A program made the position numbers and the translations under genes. From an uncultured Sphingomonadaceae bacterium (GTDB lineage: Bacteria > Pseudomonadota > Alphaproteobacteria > Sphingomonadales > Sphingomonadaceae), in NCBI GenBank assembly GCA_937873035.1, contig CALMVA010000025.1, forward strand, positions 1 to 64,000: 64,000 nucleotides of DNA. The letters run 5' to 3'. The notes beneath the pieces were generated by a model. That model was not told the DNA's origin and ran no database searches. It was given only the letters and a program-made list of their open reading frames with translations. The first letter of the stretch is position 1. The number at the start of each line of letters is the position of its first letter. This document shows positions 45,688-60,100 of this stretch, piece by piece.

Positions 45688-45702
45688 TTGTCACAATGAT
45701 CG
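45688..45702. promoter_or_regulatory. 15-mer shared by both katG promoters, copy 1
   Basis: TTGTCACAATGATCG, identical to 48615-48629, located 91 bp before the exported katG start. It contains the near-palindrome TTGTcACAA. Equal position in both genes suggests a common peroxide- or iron-responsive regulator; OxyR is the usual candidate, but the motif does not let me name it. Confidence 0.55.
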
Positions 45703-45762
45703 AATTTGCCACTCAATAGCGGGCGGTTGCGTCAAAATGCCAAACAACGAAGAGCATGGCGG

Positions 45763-46182
45763 TTAGCCGCCCGATCTGTGGAGATAGCTGAGCAGCGCAT
45801 CGCGATCGTTGCGGTCGGGCAGTCCGGCAAATGGAACGCACATACCGGGGAATTGCGCCTGTGGTTTGCGCAGCCATTGTTCCAGCCGCTTTTGTGTCCA
45901 GACGAAACTCTGCTCCCGCAAGCGGGCCGTATAAGGAAAACCGGCGACGCTCGCCACGCGGCGACCGATGATCCCGTCGAGGCGCGGGCCGGTCCTGACT
46001 GACGCGCTGGCGCCAAGCGAATGACACGCCGCGCAGCGTATGAAGATCATGCGCCCGCGTTCGGCCATGGCGGCATCGCCCGGTGAAGGAGGTGGGGCGG
46101 CGGCATGGACCGGCTCCCTTGCGAGGGCCAATGCCAGCAAGGAGAGCAAGAACAGCCTGCAACCGCGGGTGCGAAGTTTCAT
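45763..46182 (-). CDS. Small class I c-type cytochrome
   Basis: 139 residues from ATG 46182. Signal peptide (FLLSLLALALAREPVHAAAP), one haem c motif CAACH in MIFIRCAACHSLG, the following GPRLDGIIGRRVAS, and a Met ligand in FPGMCVPFAGL. It follows the collapsed cupin remnant by one base and lies between two katG genes of the same strand. It may deliver electrons to, or act with, the exported catalase-peroxidase; this is inference. Confidence 0.9.
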   Translation of the reverse strand: MKLRTRGCRLFLLSLLALALAREPVHAAAPPPSPGDAAMAERGRMIFIRCAACHSLGASASVRTGPRLDGIIGRRVASVAGFPYTARLREQSFVWTQKRLEQWLRKPQAQFPGMCVPFAGLPDRNDRDALLSYLHRSGG

Positions 46183-46183
46183 G

Positions 46184-46267
46184 CTAGTTGGTCGTGCGGC
46201 CATCGAAATGCCCGTTCGCCGCGTTCGCCTCGGTCAGCCGCTCGATGGTGTCGATGAAACCCTTCAT
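46184..46267 (-). pseudogene. Cupin gene collapsed by internal deletion to a 27-codon ORF
   Basis: The ORF starts MKGFIDTIERLTEAN and ends ANGHFDGRTTN. The intact cupin at 48805-49200 starts MKGFVDNIERLTETN and ends ANAAHEHFDGRTTE. About 100 internal codons are missing, and the frame is kept. The stop lies one base before the cytochrome c start, so it may still act as a translated leader coupling translation. Too short for the ordinary gene set. Confidence 0.7.
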
Positions 46268-46303
46268 CTCGTCGTCTCCTTGCATTGCATCCATGACCAG
46301 TTT

Positions 46304-46347
46304 GACAGGTAAGCCAGCGCGAGGGAGCCGCGAATGGCTTACCTGTC
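46304..46347 (-). terminator. 13-bp perfect hairpin downstream of the second katG
   Basis: GACAGGTAAGCCA (46304-46316) and TGGCTTACCTGTC (46335-46347) form a perfect 13-bp stem with an 18-base loop, between the katG stop at 46359 and the micro-ORF. There is no T-run, so it may terminate or stabilise the katG message. Confidence 0.6.
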
Positions 46348-46358
46348 CTCAACTCCGG

Positions 46359-48542
<2,184 letters not shown>

Positions 48543-48614
48543 TCAGGGCGGAGTATGCGCCACCGATGCCCCAGCTTGAACAGCATCACTTGAGATCGAT
48601 CAATACGATTAAAA

Positions 48615-48629
48615 TTGTCACAATGATCG
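48615..48629. promoter_or_regulatory. 15-mer shared by both katG promoters, copy 2
   Basis: TTGTCACAATGATCG again, here 94 bp before the cytoplasmic katG start. See the copy at 45688. Confidence 0.55.
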
Positions 48630-48640
48630 GAGAAATCGAT

Positions 48641-48785
48641 TTAGGTCGTGACCTCATAATGTCGCAGGCCTAGCCTGATGCAAGCGAGTTTGACCATGGC
48701 GAGGTATGCGGACCCAAGCTTGTCATCGCGGGTGGCGCAGGTGATCCCCAACCCATGCTCGCGCCCGACCATGAGGCGAAATGCA
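48641..48785 (-). pseudogene. Possible IS5-type transposase tail
   Basis: About 47 codons ending in TAA at 48641 encode DDKLGSAYLAMVKLACIRLG followed by LRHYEVTT, which looks like the extreme C-terminus of an IS5-type transposase. Upstream the frame is short and unlike a transposase. Recognition is by eye and weak. It lies between katG and the cupin gene and would be evidence of a past insertion. Confidence 0.4.
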
Positions 48786-48804
48786 GTCTCCCTTCCGTCT
48801 GCGG

Positions 48805-49200
48805 CTATTCCGTTGTCCGGCCGTCAAAATGCTCATGCGCTGCGTTTGCATCGGCGCAGGTTTTGTGGATGGTTCCGTCGATGTGCTCTGGCGGTCCATA
48901 GATGGTGTAGAGGCGCAGCGGCTCCTTGCCGGTGCTTATCACGTTGTGGCGGGCACCCTGTGGCACGATCACGCCATCGTCCGCGCTCACCTTGTGGCAG
49001 ATGCCATCAATCCAGACCTCGCCTTCGCCGCCTTCAATGCGGAAGAATTGGTCGCGATCGTCATGCACTTCCTCGCCGATCTCGTCACCGGGCTGGATCG
49101 CCATCAGGACCAGCTGGAGATTGTGTCCGGTGTAAAGCACGCGCCGGAAATCATCATTCGTTTCCGTGAGCCGTTCGATATTGTCGACAAAACCCTTCAT
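48805..49200 (-). CDS. Cupin-domain protein
   Basis: 131 residues. A single cupin fold with the first motif (GDEIGEEVHDDRDQFFRIEGGEG) and the second (GVIVPQGARHNVISTG), including histidines and glutamates for a metal. A truncated copy of the same gene is at 46184-46267. No enzyme activity could be assigned. Confidence 0.85.
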   Translation of the reverse strand: MKGFVDNIERLTETNDDFRRVLYTGHNLQLVLMAIQPGDEIGEEVHDDRDQFFRIEGGEGEVWIDGICHKVSADDGVIVPQGARHNVISTGKEPLRLYTIYGPPEHIDGTIHKTCADANAAHEHFDGRTTE

Positions 49201-49235
49201 GTCATTACCTCGCGAACTGGTGAACTTCAGTCAAC

Positions 49236-50146
49236 CTATAGCAATCCTGCTGTGCGATAGGCGAGGGCGGTTTCCTTCAAGCCCTCGCGCGTGTCGATTT
49301 GTGGCGTCCAGAGGCTGGAGAGCGGGCGCTTTTGTGGCGTCACGCGCCAGTCGGGGTGGCAGAAATAATTGACGCGATCCGGCGTCAGCTTTGCCCGGTC
49401 GCCACGCAGGAGGCTGTCAATCGCGGTGCCAAGCTTGAGGATGGGGCGCGGGGTTGAAATGATGAACGCGCGCCGCCCCATGGCATCCGCCACGGCGTGC
49501 GCAAACTCCTTGTGAGTCCAGCCGTCCGGTCGGGCATCATCGGCTTCGAGGATCGCGCTCGATGCGGCACCCGGAGCGGACAGGGCGAGGAGAAGGCGTG
49601 ACAGGTCTGCTGCGTGGATAACGGACATATGCCCGGCAGGCGGCATCAGCATCACGCCGGTTTTGGCCATCTTGAAGATGTCGAGCATCTCCATGTCGCC
49701 GGGGCCGTAAATGGCGGGCGGGCGCACCATCGCCCAATCAAGGCCACTGGCGGCAACCGCGTCTTCTGCGCCCGCCTTGGACCATCCATAGACCGATAAC
49801 TCCGGCGCGCGCGCAGCGAGCGAGGAGACATGGACGAAGCGGTTTACGCCCGCTGCCTTTGCCGCATCCACCATCGCCTGCGTGCCGTGGATGTTCCCCG
49901 CGACAAAGCCCGCGCGCGTCGGTGCGTTGACGACGCCTGCAACATGGATGATGGTTTCTGCGCCTTGGGCGAGTTTCCTGAGGCTGTCCGGCTGGTCGAG
50001 CGCGCCTTCGACCCAATCAATGCCGGGGGCAGGGGCTTGCGGACGCCGGGTGAGCGCGCGGACCTTGTGGCCTGCCTCGGTGGCGGCTCTCAGCAGCGTC
50101 GATCCGACAAAGCCCGTCGCCCCGGTAACGGCGAGGGTGGCTTTGC

Positions 50147-50150
<4 letters not shown>
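49236..50150 (-). CDS. NAD(P)-dependent epimerase/dehydratase (extended SDR)
   Basis: 304 residues from a GTG that overlaps the proB stop (GTGA). N-terminal nucleotide-binding motif TGATGFVGSTLLRAATEAG, the SDR catalytic Tyr and Lys in VYGWSKAGAEDAV, and VRPPAIYGPGD, as in extended SDR epimerases and reductases. The substrate is unknown. Co-directional with obg and proB. Confidence 0.85.
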
Positions 50151-52302
<2,152 letters not shown>

Positions 52303-52370
52303 TTAGAGCGATTTCGAGTGAGGTGGAAACACCGAACGGCTCGGAAATCGCGGAAAACAAAAACTGGAGC

Positions 52371-52403
52371 GCGGTTTTGAGTCTGTCAGAACCGAACGCG
52401 CTT
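52371..52403. repeat. Imperfect palindrome in the obg-tetR intergenic region
   Basis: GAGCGCGGTTTTGA and TCAGAACCGAACGCGCT can pair as an imperfect hairpin with a short loop. It sits in a 164-bp gap and has the look of small dispersed intergenic palindromes in sphingomonads. Dispersal was not tested. Confidence 0.3.
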
Positions 52404-52457
52404 TAGGCGAAACCGCGAAAATGGAAAGCTTTGGTGCAGAAACAAGCACCGATACGG

Positions 52458-53060
52458 TCAGTTCGCCTCTTCGCCCTTGAAGCGCGGGGCCAGCCGGGGC
52501 GAGGCCATGAGCAGCTTGGCGGCGATGTCGCGTGCCGCCTCGCGCGGCAGGCCCAGCGACTTTGCGAGCGGCTCACCCAGCAGCGCATCGCCCATCGCGA
52601 GCAGCACGATGGCGAGCGTATCTTCGTGCATCGACTTGTCGGCATGGCCTTCGCCAATCTCGTCGATCAGATCGTGAATCGCATCGACCACGGGGTCGAG
52701 CGCATTTTCATTGCCGGAGAGAATCATCCAGGTGGCGAGCGGCCCGGCACCCTTGGTGTCGAATGTGTCGAACACCATGTCGACCACGCGCTTGGGGTCT
52801 GGCTCGCTGTCACGGTTCTGGAGGATGACCTCGGCAATCGAATCGCACACCGATCCGGTAAGGTGCGCCGCCAGCGCCATCTGGAGGCCCGCGGCCGACC
52901 CGAAATGATGGAGCAGATTGGCGTGCGTGCGTCCCATGCGCGCAGCGACGGCCTTCAACGTCACGGCCTGTGGCCCGGCCTCGATCAGGATCGCGCTCGC
53001 AGCTTCGAGCGCGGCTGAGCGGCTTTCTTCGGGGGACAGGCGTTTGCGCACTATTGACAT
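52458..53060 (-). CDS. TetR-family transcriptional regulator
   Basis: 200 residues. The N-terminal helix-turn-helix is in AVTLKAVAARMGRTHANLLH, the rest is the helical ligand domain. It diverges from the PF10118 gene at 53110 with only 49 bp between, so it probably controls that gene and itself. Ligand unknown. Confidence 0.88.
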   Translation of the reverse strand: MSIVRKRLSPEESRSAALEAASAILIEAGPQAVTLKAVAARMGRTHANLLHHFGSAAGLQMALAAHLTGSVCDSIAEVILQNRDSEPDPKRVVDMVFDTFDTKGAGPLATWMILSGNENALDPVVDAIHDLIDEIGEGHADKSMHEDTLAIVLLAMGDALLGEPLAKSLGLPREAARDIAAKLLMASPRLAPRFKGEEAN

Positions 53061-53082
53061 AGATGTAAGTAATCCATATTTC
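53054..53082 (+). promoter_or_regulatory. Candidate promoter for the PF10118 gene
   Basis: TTGACA (53054-53059) is followed, 17 bases later, by a TATT-containing region (53077-53082). It overlaps the TetR start codon region, so repression by the TetR protein would be natural. Weak -10. Confidence 0.35.
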
Positions 53083-53109
53083 CGCGTTCAAGACAGGAGA
53101 TTCGCGCCC

Positions 53110-53973
53110 ATGACTGCAACGACCCTCAAGACCCCGACTGACCTCACCATCACGCCGCGCGACCGGCGTTTCGGGCGTAACAGCAAGCAAGGCCGTTGGT
53201 GGGCGGGTGGAGACCCGATTGCAACGGCTTTCTACAATGCGCTGTCGATCACTTTCCCCAAGGGCGAGGCCTTCTTCATCGAGAGCGTAAAGGCTTTTCG
53301 TGATGGCGCGCCGGAAAAGCTGGAGCGCGAGATCCGCGCCTTTGTGCAGCAGGAAGTGATGCACACGCGCGAGCACGTGTCATTCAACAAGCGCGTCGCG
53401 GATGCGGGCTATGATCTTGCCGAGCTGGAACAGCAGGTGGGCGAGGCGCTGGCGATGACCAAGGATCGTCCGCAAATTTTGAACCTGTGTGTTACCATGG
53501 CACTGGAACATTACACCGCGATTCTCGCCTCGCAGTTTCTGACCGACCGTAACGCCTTCAAGGGGGCAGATAAGGAGCAGGTCGATATGTGGAAGTGGCA
53601 CGCCATCGAGGAAATCGAGCATAAGGGTGTTGCCTATGACACCTGGCTCCATGCGACCAAGGACTGGACACGCTATAAGCGCTGGAAGGTCAAAAGCCTG
53701 ATGATGCTCGTCGTCTCCAAGAATTTCTGGACCAAGCGTTATCAGGGGATGCTCAATCTGCTGGCGCAAGATGGCATTACCGGCTTTTCAGCAAAGGCGC
53801 GGGTGTTGTGGTTCCTGCTGGGTGCGCCGGGTGCGTTGCGCAAGCTGTTCTTCCCTTGGGCGACCTATTTCCTGCCGGGCTTCCACCCGTGGAACCATGA
53901 TGACCGCTACCTGATCGCGTCGGTGGACAGCGAATATGAAGATGCGCGTCTCCCGGTGACGGCGGCGGCCTGA
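53110..53973 (+). CDS. PF10118-type metal-dependent hydrolase-like protein
   Basis: 287 residues from ATG 53110. Helical protein with a repeated Glu/His pattern suited to a di-metal site: FVQQEVMHTREHVSFNKRV, VTMALEHYTAIL and WHAIEEIEHKGVAYD, each carrying E-x2-H or H-x2-E elements. This matches the family called predicted metal-dependent hydrolase (PF10118). The reaction is unproven. Likely controlled by the divergent TetR. Confidence 0.82.
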   Translation: MTATTLKTPTDLTITPRDRRFGRNSKQGRWWAGGDPIATAFYNALSITFPKGEAFFIESVKAFRDGAPEKLEREIRAFVQQEVMHTREHVSFNKRVADAGYDLAELEQQVGEALAMTKDRPQILNLCVTMALEHYTAILASQFLTDRNAFKGADKEQVDMWKWHAIEEIEHKGVAYDTWLHATKDWTRYKRWKVKSLMMLVVSKNFWTKRYQGMLNLLAQDGITGFSAKARVLWFLLGAPGALRKLFFPWATYFLPGFHPWNHDDRYLIASVDSEYEDARLPVTAAA

Positions 53974-53990
53974 TCCGTTAGGGTGGGTGC

Positions 53991-54521
53991 ATGACAGACG
54001 CGCCCACTTTAACCACCGACCGGATGATCCTGACGGCGCTTTCGATGGCGCATTGGGAGGATTATGCCGCCGCATGGGCGGACCCTGAAATGACCGCCTT
54101 CATCGGTGGAAAGCCACGAACTCGTCAGGAAAGCTGGGTCAAGTTCACCCAAGGCGCGGGGCTGTGGCCCTTGTTCGGCTACGGCTATTGGGCCTTTGTC
54201 GATCGCGCGACCGGGCAGTTTCTCGGCAATGGCGGGCTGGCCCAGTTTGAGCGTGGCATATCGGAGCTTGGCGGCTTGCCGGAGGCGGGCTGGGCCTTTG
54301 TGCCCGATGCATGGGGCAAGGGTTTTGCGACCGAGGCCATGGCCGCGATTTTCGATTGGGCGGATAAGGCGCTGGCAAGCGAAGTCCGCTGCATTATCGA
54401 CCCCGGTAATGTCGCCTCGCATCGCGTGGCGGAAAAGCTGGGTTTTCAGAAGTTTGCGGAGAGCGACGGCGCGAATGGCCGCGTTAACGTCTACCGTCGG
54501 ATGCCCGCTTCGGCAGCATAG
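53991..54521 (+). CDS. GNAT-family N-acetyltransferase
   Basis: 176 residues. Acetyl-CoA-binding parts of the RimJ/RimL-like group are seen in AGWAFVPDAWGKGFATEAMA and the final VASHRVAEKLGFQKF. Starts 17 bp after the PF10118 stop. Substrate unknown. Confidence 0.88.
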   Translation: MTDAPTLTTDRMILTALSMAHWEDYAAAWADPEMTAFIGGKPRTRQESWVKFTQGAGLWPLFGYGYWAFVDRATGQFLGNGGLAQFERGISELGGLPEAGWAFVPDAWGKGFATEAMAAIFDWADKALASEVRCIIDPGNVASHRVAEKLGFQKFAESDGANGRVNVYRRMPASAA

Positions 54522-54569
54522 CAATGCGGGGGCCTTGCCCTTGGTTGCGCTTGCGTTACAAGCCGGGCG

Positions 54570-55853
54570 ATGGACAGAATTCTTATTCGCGGCGGCAATC
54601 GCCTCAATGGCCGCATACCGATTTCCGGGGCAAAGAACTCCGCGCTGACGCTCATGCCGTGCGCGCTTTTGACCGATGAGCCGCTGACGCTGCGCAACCT
54701 GCCGCGTCTGGCGGACGTGGACAGCTTTGGCCACTTGCTGAACCAGCTCGGCTGTTCGACGATGATCGAAGGCGCGCGGCCTGAAGATTTCGGTCGCGTC
54801 ATGACGCTGCGCGCGGGCAAAGTCACAGCGACGATGGCCCCTTATGACATCGTGCGGAAAATGCGCGCGTCGATCCTTGTGTTGGGGCCACTACTGGCGC
54901 GCGCTGGCGAGGCAACGGTGTCTCTCCCCGGCGGATGCGCCATCGGCAACCGCCCCATTGATCTTCACCTGAAGGCGCTGGAAGCTTTTGGCGCGGAAAT
55001 CGAGACGACGGCGGGCTATGTGACGGCGCGCGCCAAGGGTGGGCGTCTGCCCGGCGGCACGATGATCTTCCCGGTCGTGTCGGTTGGCGCTACGGAAAAT
55101 GCGCTGATGGCCGCAGTGCGCGCCAAGGGCACCTGCATCCTGGAAAATGCGGCGCGCGAGCCGGAGATTGTCGATCTCTGCAAGTTGCTCGTCGCAATGG
55201 GTGCGCATATCGAAGGCATCGGCACTGAAAAGCTTGTCGTCGAGGGTGTCGAGCGCCTTCACGGTGCGACCTACGCCGTGATGCCGGATCGCATCGAGGC
55301 GGGCAGCTATGCCTGTGCCGTGGGGATTGCGGGCGGCTCTGTCGATCTCGATGGCGCGAACCCCGATGATATGCACGCCACGCTTGCGGCACTGCGTGAA
55401 ACGGGCGTCGAAGTTGTTGAGCGCAAGGGCGGCATCACTGTCTCGTCAGATGGCAAGCTCAAGCCGCTCACGCTGTCGACCGCGCCATTCCCTGGTTTTG
55501 CCACCGATATGCAGGCGCAGTTCATGGCGATGCTGCTCAAGGCCGATGGTGCGAGTGTGCTCACGGAAACGATTTTCGAGAACCGCTATATGCACGTGCC
55601 GGAACTCGCCCGCATGGGTGCGGACATTCAGGTCAAGGGTCGCACGGCGGTTGTGCGGGGTGTGCATCGCCTTGTCGGTGCGCCGGTCATGGCAACCGAT
55701 CTGCGCGCCTCGATGAGCCTCATCATCGCAGGGCTGGTGGCCGAAGGCGAAACACAGGTGGCGCGCGTCTATCACCTGGATCGCGGTTATGAGCGGCTTG
55801 AGGAAAAGCTGTCAGCGGTGGGTGCGGACATCGAGCGCAACAGCGACGGTTAA
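54570..55853 (+). CDS. murA: UDP-N-acetylglucosamine 1-carboxyvinyltransferase
   Basis: 427 residues. MurA/EPSP-synthase fold: [20 protein letters not shown] at the start, and the fosfomycin-target Cys in [20 protein letters not shown], then [20 protein letters not shown] near the end. It catalyses the first committed step of peptidoglycan synthesis. Its stop overlaps that of the convergent DUF445 gene by 3 bp. Confidence 0.97.
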   Translation: MDRILIRGGNRLNGRIPISGAKNSALTLMPCALLTDEPLTLRNLPRLADVDSFGHLLNQLGCSTMIEGARPEDFGRVMTLRAGKVTATMAPYDIVRKMRASILVLGPLLARAGEATVSLPGGCAIGNRPIDLHLKALEAFGAEIETTAGYVTARAKGGRLPGGTMIFPVVSVGATENALMAAVRAKGTCILENAAREPEIVDLCKLLVAMGAHIEGIGTEKLVVEGVERLHGATYAVMPDRIEAGSYACAVGIAGGSVDLDGANPDDMHATLAALRETGVEVVERKGGITVSSDGKLKPLTLSTAPFPGFATDMQAQFMAMLLKADGASVLTETIFENRYMHVPELARMGADIQVKGRTAVVRGVHRLVGAPVMATDLRASMSLIIAGLVAEGETQVARVYHLDRGYERLEEKLSAVGADIERNSDG

Positions 55854-57058
55854 ACCCAGATTTCCAGCGCATGGATGGTGAGGCCAACCAGCCCGCCAAC
55901 GAGTGTGCCGTTGATGCGGATATATTGCAGATCGCGCCCGACGGCATTTTCGATGCGATCGGTGACTTTCTGCACGTCCCAGCTCTGGATCGTTTCTGAA
56001 ACGAGCTTCACGATGCCATCGCCATAGCTGGCGGCGGCCCCCACAGCTGCGCGACGCGCGAAACGGTTTATCATGGTCTTGAGGCGCTCGTCCTGCTGGA
56101 GCGTTTGCCCAAGCTGACTCAGCATATCGCCCAGCCGCCCCGCCATCGCGCGATCAGGGTCGCGTGCGGCCTTGAGCAATGCGGCACGGCCCTGCTGCCA
56201 CAGGCTGTCGATCCAGGCTTGCATCGCCGGGTTGGCAACCAGTTCGTCTTTCAGGCCGTTGACCCGCGCCTGCATCGTTTCGCTGTGCTGGAGATCGTAA
56301 GCGAGATCTTCCAGCATCTCATTGATCCGCAGGCGCAAGGGGTGCTCAGGATCATCGGCCATGTCGAAAATGAGCTTGTTGAGGCCGCTGATGACGGCAT
56401 CGGCCACATTCTCGTCCAGCCCCGTCCAGCGCAGGATGCGCCCGGCGCGCTCATGGACCATCTGGCGGATGATTTCCTCATTTGAGGCGATGACAAGGCT
56501 GGTGCGGTTGATGATGCCATCGAGCAGCGGCACGTGCCGCCCCTCGCGCATTGCGGCGTCAAACGACTGGCCGAGCAGGGGGGCGGCATCCAGTTTGCGC
56601 AACCGCTCTGCAATTGCTGATTTCGCCATGCCCCCCAGCCGATCATCATCAAGGCTTTCGAGCAGGTCGGCAAGAAGCCGGGATGCGCCGTCGCGCAGGC
56701 GGCCGGTGCCGCCGCGATCCGGGCTGGCGAGAAACTTGCCGGCGGCACCCGCCACATCGAGCGTTCGCATCCGTCGCGCGACGACAGCGGGGGTCAGGAA
56801 ATTATCCTTGAGGAACCGCGCCAGAGTGTCGCCGATGCGATCCTTGTTGCGCGGGATGATGGCCGTGTGCGGAATCGGCAGACCGAGCGGGTGACGGAAC
56901 AGCGCGGTGACGGCAAACCAGTCTGCCAATCCGCCCACCATCGCGGCCTCCGCAAAGGCTTTCAGAAAGCCGATGGCGGGGTGGATGGGGCCGATGAAAC
57001 GCGTCGCCCCATAGGTGCCAGCCATCAGCACCAGCATAGCCGTTGCCAAAAACTTCAT
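55850..57058 (-). CDS. DUF445-family membrane protein
   Basis: 402 residues from ATG 57058 ([20 protein letters not shown]). A longer frame to 57250 runs into the RND gene and is rejected. N-terminal hydrophobic helices, then [20 protein letters not shown], the family signature, a long helical middle, and a C-terminal hydrophobic segment ([19 protein letters not shown]). Function not established. Confidence 0.85.
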   Translation of the reverse strand: MKFLATAMLVLMAGTYGATRFIGPIHPAIGFLKAFAEAAMVGGLADWFAVTALFRHPLGLPIPHTAIIPRNKDRIGDTLARFLKDNFLTPAVVARRMRTLDVAGAAGKFLASPDRGGTGRLRDGASRLLADLLESLDDDRLGGMAKSAIAERLRKLDAAPLLGQSFDAAMREGRHVPLLDGIINRTSLVIASNEEIIRQMVHERAGRILRWTGLDENVADAVISGLNKLIFDMADDPEHPLRLRINEMLEDLAYDLQHSETMQARVNGLKDELVANPAMQAWIDSLWQQGRAALLKAARDPDRAMAGRLGDMLSQLGQTLQQDERLKTMINRFARRAAVGAAASYGDGIVKLVSETIQSWDVQKVTDRIENAVGRDLQYIRINGTLVGGLVGLTIHALEIWV

Positions 57059-57137
57059 GCTCCGTGCGTCGCCCGGCGGCGGCAAGAGGCCAGACGCGGT
57101 GCGTGCGAACAGGTTTCGACGCGGGGCGGCTATAGCG

Positions 57138-60100
57138 TCACTCTGCCGGTTCCGGCTCCGGCCCCTTGCGGGTGATGCGATTGCGCAGGCGCTTCCAGGC
57201 TCCACGCGGCAACAGGCGAGGGGCTTCTCCAGCCTCATGCGCATGGCCACGCGTCGTCAGGTGATGGCTCAGCCATGGCCCGACGCGCGCTTCAAAGCCG
57301 ACCGCGAGGCTGAACATCGCAGGCACGATGAGCAGCGTGAGGAAGGTTGAAACGATGAGGCCGCCGATCACCGTGATGCCCATGGGCTGAGCGAACGCGC
57401 CATCCCCCGTGAGCGCAAGCGCCGTCGGGATCATGCCTGCGACCATCGCGACCGTGGTCATCACGATTGGCTGGGCGCGCTTGTGGCCCGCGTCCATGAT
57501 CGCGGTGAACTTGTCGACGCCCTTGTTCATCTCTTCGAGCGCGAAGTCGATCAGCAGGATCGAGTTTTTGGCGACGATGCCAAAGAGCATCAGCACGCCG
57601 ATCAGCACCGGCATCGAGATCGCCATGCCCGAAATCTTGAGCGCGATCATCCCGCCAAGTGGTGCCAGAAGCAGCGAGCCCATGTTGACCAGCGGCGGCA
57701 CGAAGCGGTGGTAGAGCAGCACGAGCACCGCAAACACCGAGGCGATGCCCGTGATCCACGCGATCATGAAGTTGGTGACCATTTCGGCCTGCCATTTGGC
57801 ATCGCCCAGCGTCAGGCGCTTCACGCCCTGTGGCAGGTTCTTCATCGCGGGCAGCGCGTTGATTGCGTTCATCGCCTGGCTGTTGACATAGGCCTTGCCG
57901 GTCGCCGGATCGACGGCATAGTCGGCGCCAATCGAAATGCGGCGGTTCTGGTTGGACCGCTGGATTGTCGTGGGGCCTGCGCCAAAGCTGATTTCGGCGA
58001 CGGTTTTGAGCGGCACCGAGCCACCTGATGCGGTTGGCACCGGCAGGTTCTCGATGGTCGAGAGGTTGCGACGCGATTCTTCCGACAGCGAAACACGGAT
58101 CGGCACCTGACGGTCAGACAGCGAGAATTTGGCGCTGTTCTGGTCAATATCGCCAATCGTTGCGATGCGAATCGTCTGCGAGAGTGCCGCCGTCGTCACG
58201 CCAAGGCTCGCGGCAAGGTCGGCGCGCGGCTTGATGGTGATTTCAGGGCGCAGCATATCGCCGCCGACGCGCGGCGCGACGATCTCTTTCACGCCCTTCA
58301 TCTGCTCGGCAAGCTTCTGGGCCGTTTCATTAAGGACCACGGGGTCGCTGCCGCCCAGCGTGATTGTGATGTCGCGACCGGAGAAGCCACCCGTCTGCGA
58401 CCGGAAGGTCACGCGGGCATCCGGGACTTGCGCAAAGCGGCGCGCCCAACTCTTCTCAAATTCGTCGGATGACATTTTGCGATCGGGCGTCAGGCGCAGA
58501 TACACATCTGCGCGGCCGGGGGTGATGTCGGCAAAGGCCGCGATCACTTCGGGCGCATCATCCTTCAGTGTCTTTTGGATGCGGCTGACAACCTGCTCTG
58601 TTTGCTGGAGCGTTGTGCCGGGCACCATTTCCACGCGCACCTGACTATAGTCGAAGTCCATCGAGGGCTGGAACTGGAAGGGCAGCCAGCTAATCATGCC
58701 AACCGTTGCCAAGAGCGAGGCAACGCCGCCCGCCATAACCCAGCGCCGGTTGTGGAGCGTCCAGCGCAGGATCGCCATATAGCGGTCCATCATCTTGCCT
58801 TCGCCGTGGCTTTCCTCGCCATGCGCCTTGAGGAAATAGGCCGCAATCATCGGCGTAATCATGCGCGCGACGCCAAGGCTGAGCAGCACGGCGGCAACCA
58901 CCGTGAACCCGAAATTCTTGAAGAACTGGCCCGATACGCCCGGCATGAAACCCACCGGCAGGAAGACGGCGACGATGGAGAAAGTGGTGGCGACAACCGC
59001 GAGGCCGATTTCGTCGGCGGCGTCGATGGCGGCCTGATAGGCGGTTTTGCCCATGCGCATATGGCGCACGATGTTTTCAATTTCCACGATGGCGTCATCG
59101 ACCAGCACACCGGCCACGAGGCTGAGCGCCAGCATGGAGATCTGGTTGAGGCTGAAGCCGAGCAGTTCCATGAACCAGAAGGTCGGGATGGCCGACAGCG
59201 GAATGGCGATCGCCGAGATAATCGTCGCGCGCCGATCCCGCAGGAAGAGCCACACCACCAGAACCGCCAGCACCGCGCCTTCGATCATCGACGAGAGCGA
59301 GGAGTGATATTGCGCCTTGGTATAGTCAACCGAGGTGTAAAGCTCGGTGAAGTGGATCTTGGGATTTTCCTTCTCGATCTTGCGCAGTTCTTCCCATGTC
59401 GCATCATAGACCTTCACGTCGGATGCGCCCTTGGCGCGCTGCACCGAGAAGCTGAGCACCTGACGGCCATTCATCGTCGAAAGCGCGCGCTGTTCGCCAT
59501 AAAGATCGCGGACTTCCGCGATGTTCGACAGCTTGACGAAGCGCCCGCTGCCCAATGCGATGTTGGTTTCACCCAGATCATAGGCGTCGCGGGCGTTGCC
59601 GAGCACGCGAATTGACTGTTCAGCGCCCGCAATTTCGGTGCGTCCGCCCGCCGCGTTGATGTTGCTCTGGCGAAGCTGGTTGTTCACCTGCGCCGCCGTA
59701 ATACCAAGCGACTGGAGTTTGGCGGGATCAAGGATGACGCGGATTTCGCGGCTGACGCCGCCCGACCGCTGCACTGCTGCCGCACCGGACACGCCTTGCA
59801 GACGCTTTACGACGACATCATCGACATACCAGCTCAGCTGTTCGAGCGTCATATCGACGGCTTCGGCCGAGATATAGGCAATCGCATCGCCCGTGGTGTC
59901 GACGCGGTTGACCTGTGGCTCCAAAATGCCATCGGGCAGGCTGCTGCGGACCTTGGTGAGCGCATCGCGAATATCGTTCACGCCGCGGTCGATGTCGGTG
60001 CCGAGCTGGAACTGCACGAACGTCATCGACGTGCCTTCGCGCACGGTCGAGTTGATTTCATCGACGCCGTTGATCGAACGGAGCGAGGCTTCCACGATCT

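Noticed and set aside
57059..57250. Upstream extension of the DUF445 gene
   Set aside because: Overlaps the end of the RND permease and encodes an Arg-rich, non-membrane stretch; ATG 57058 gives a proper membrane N-terminus.
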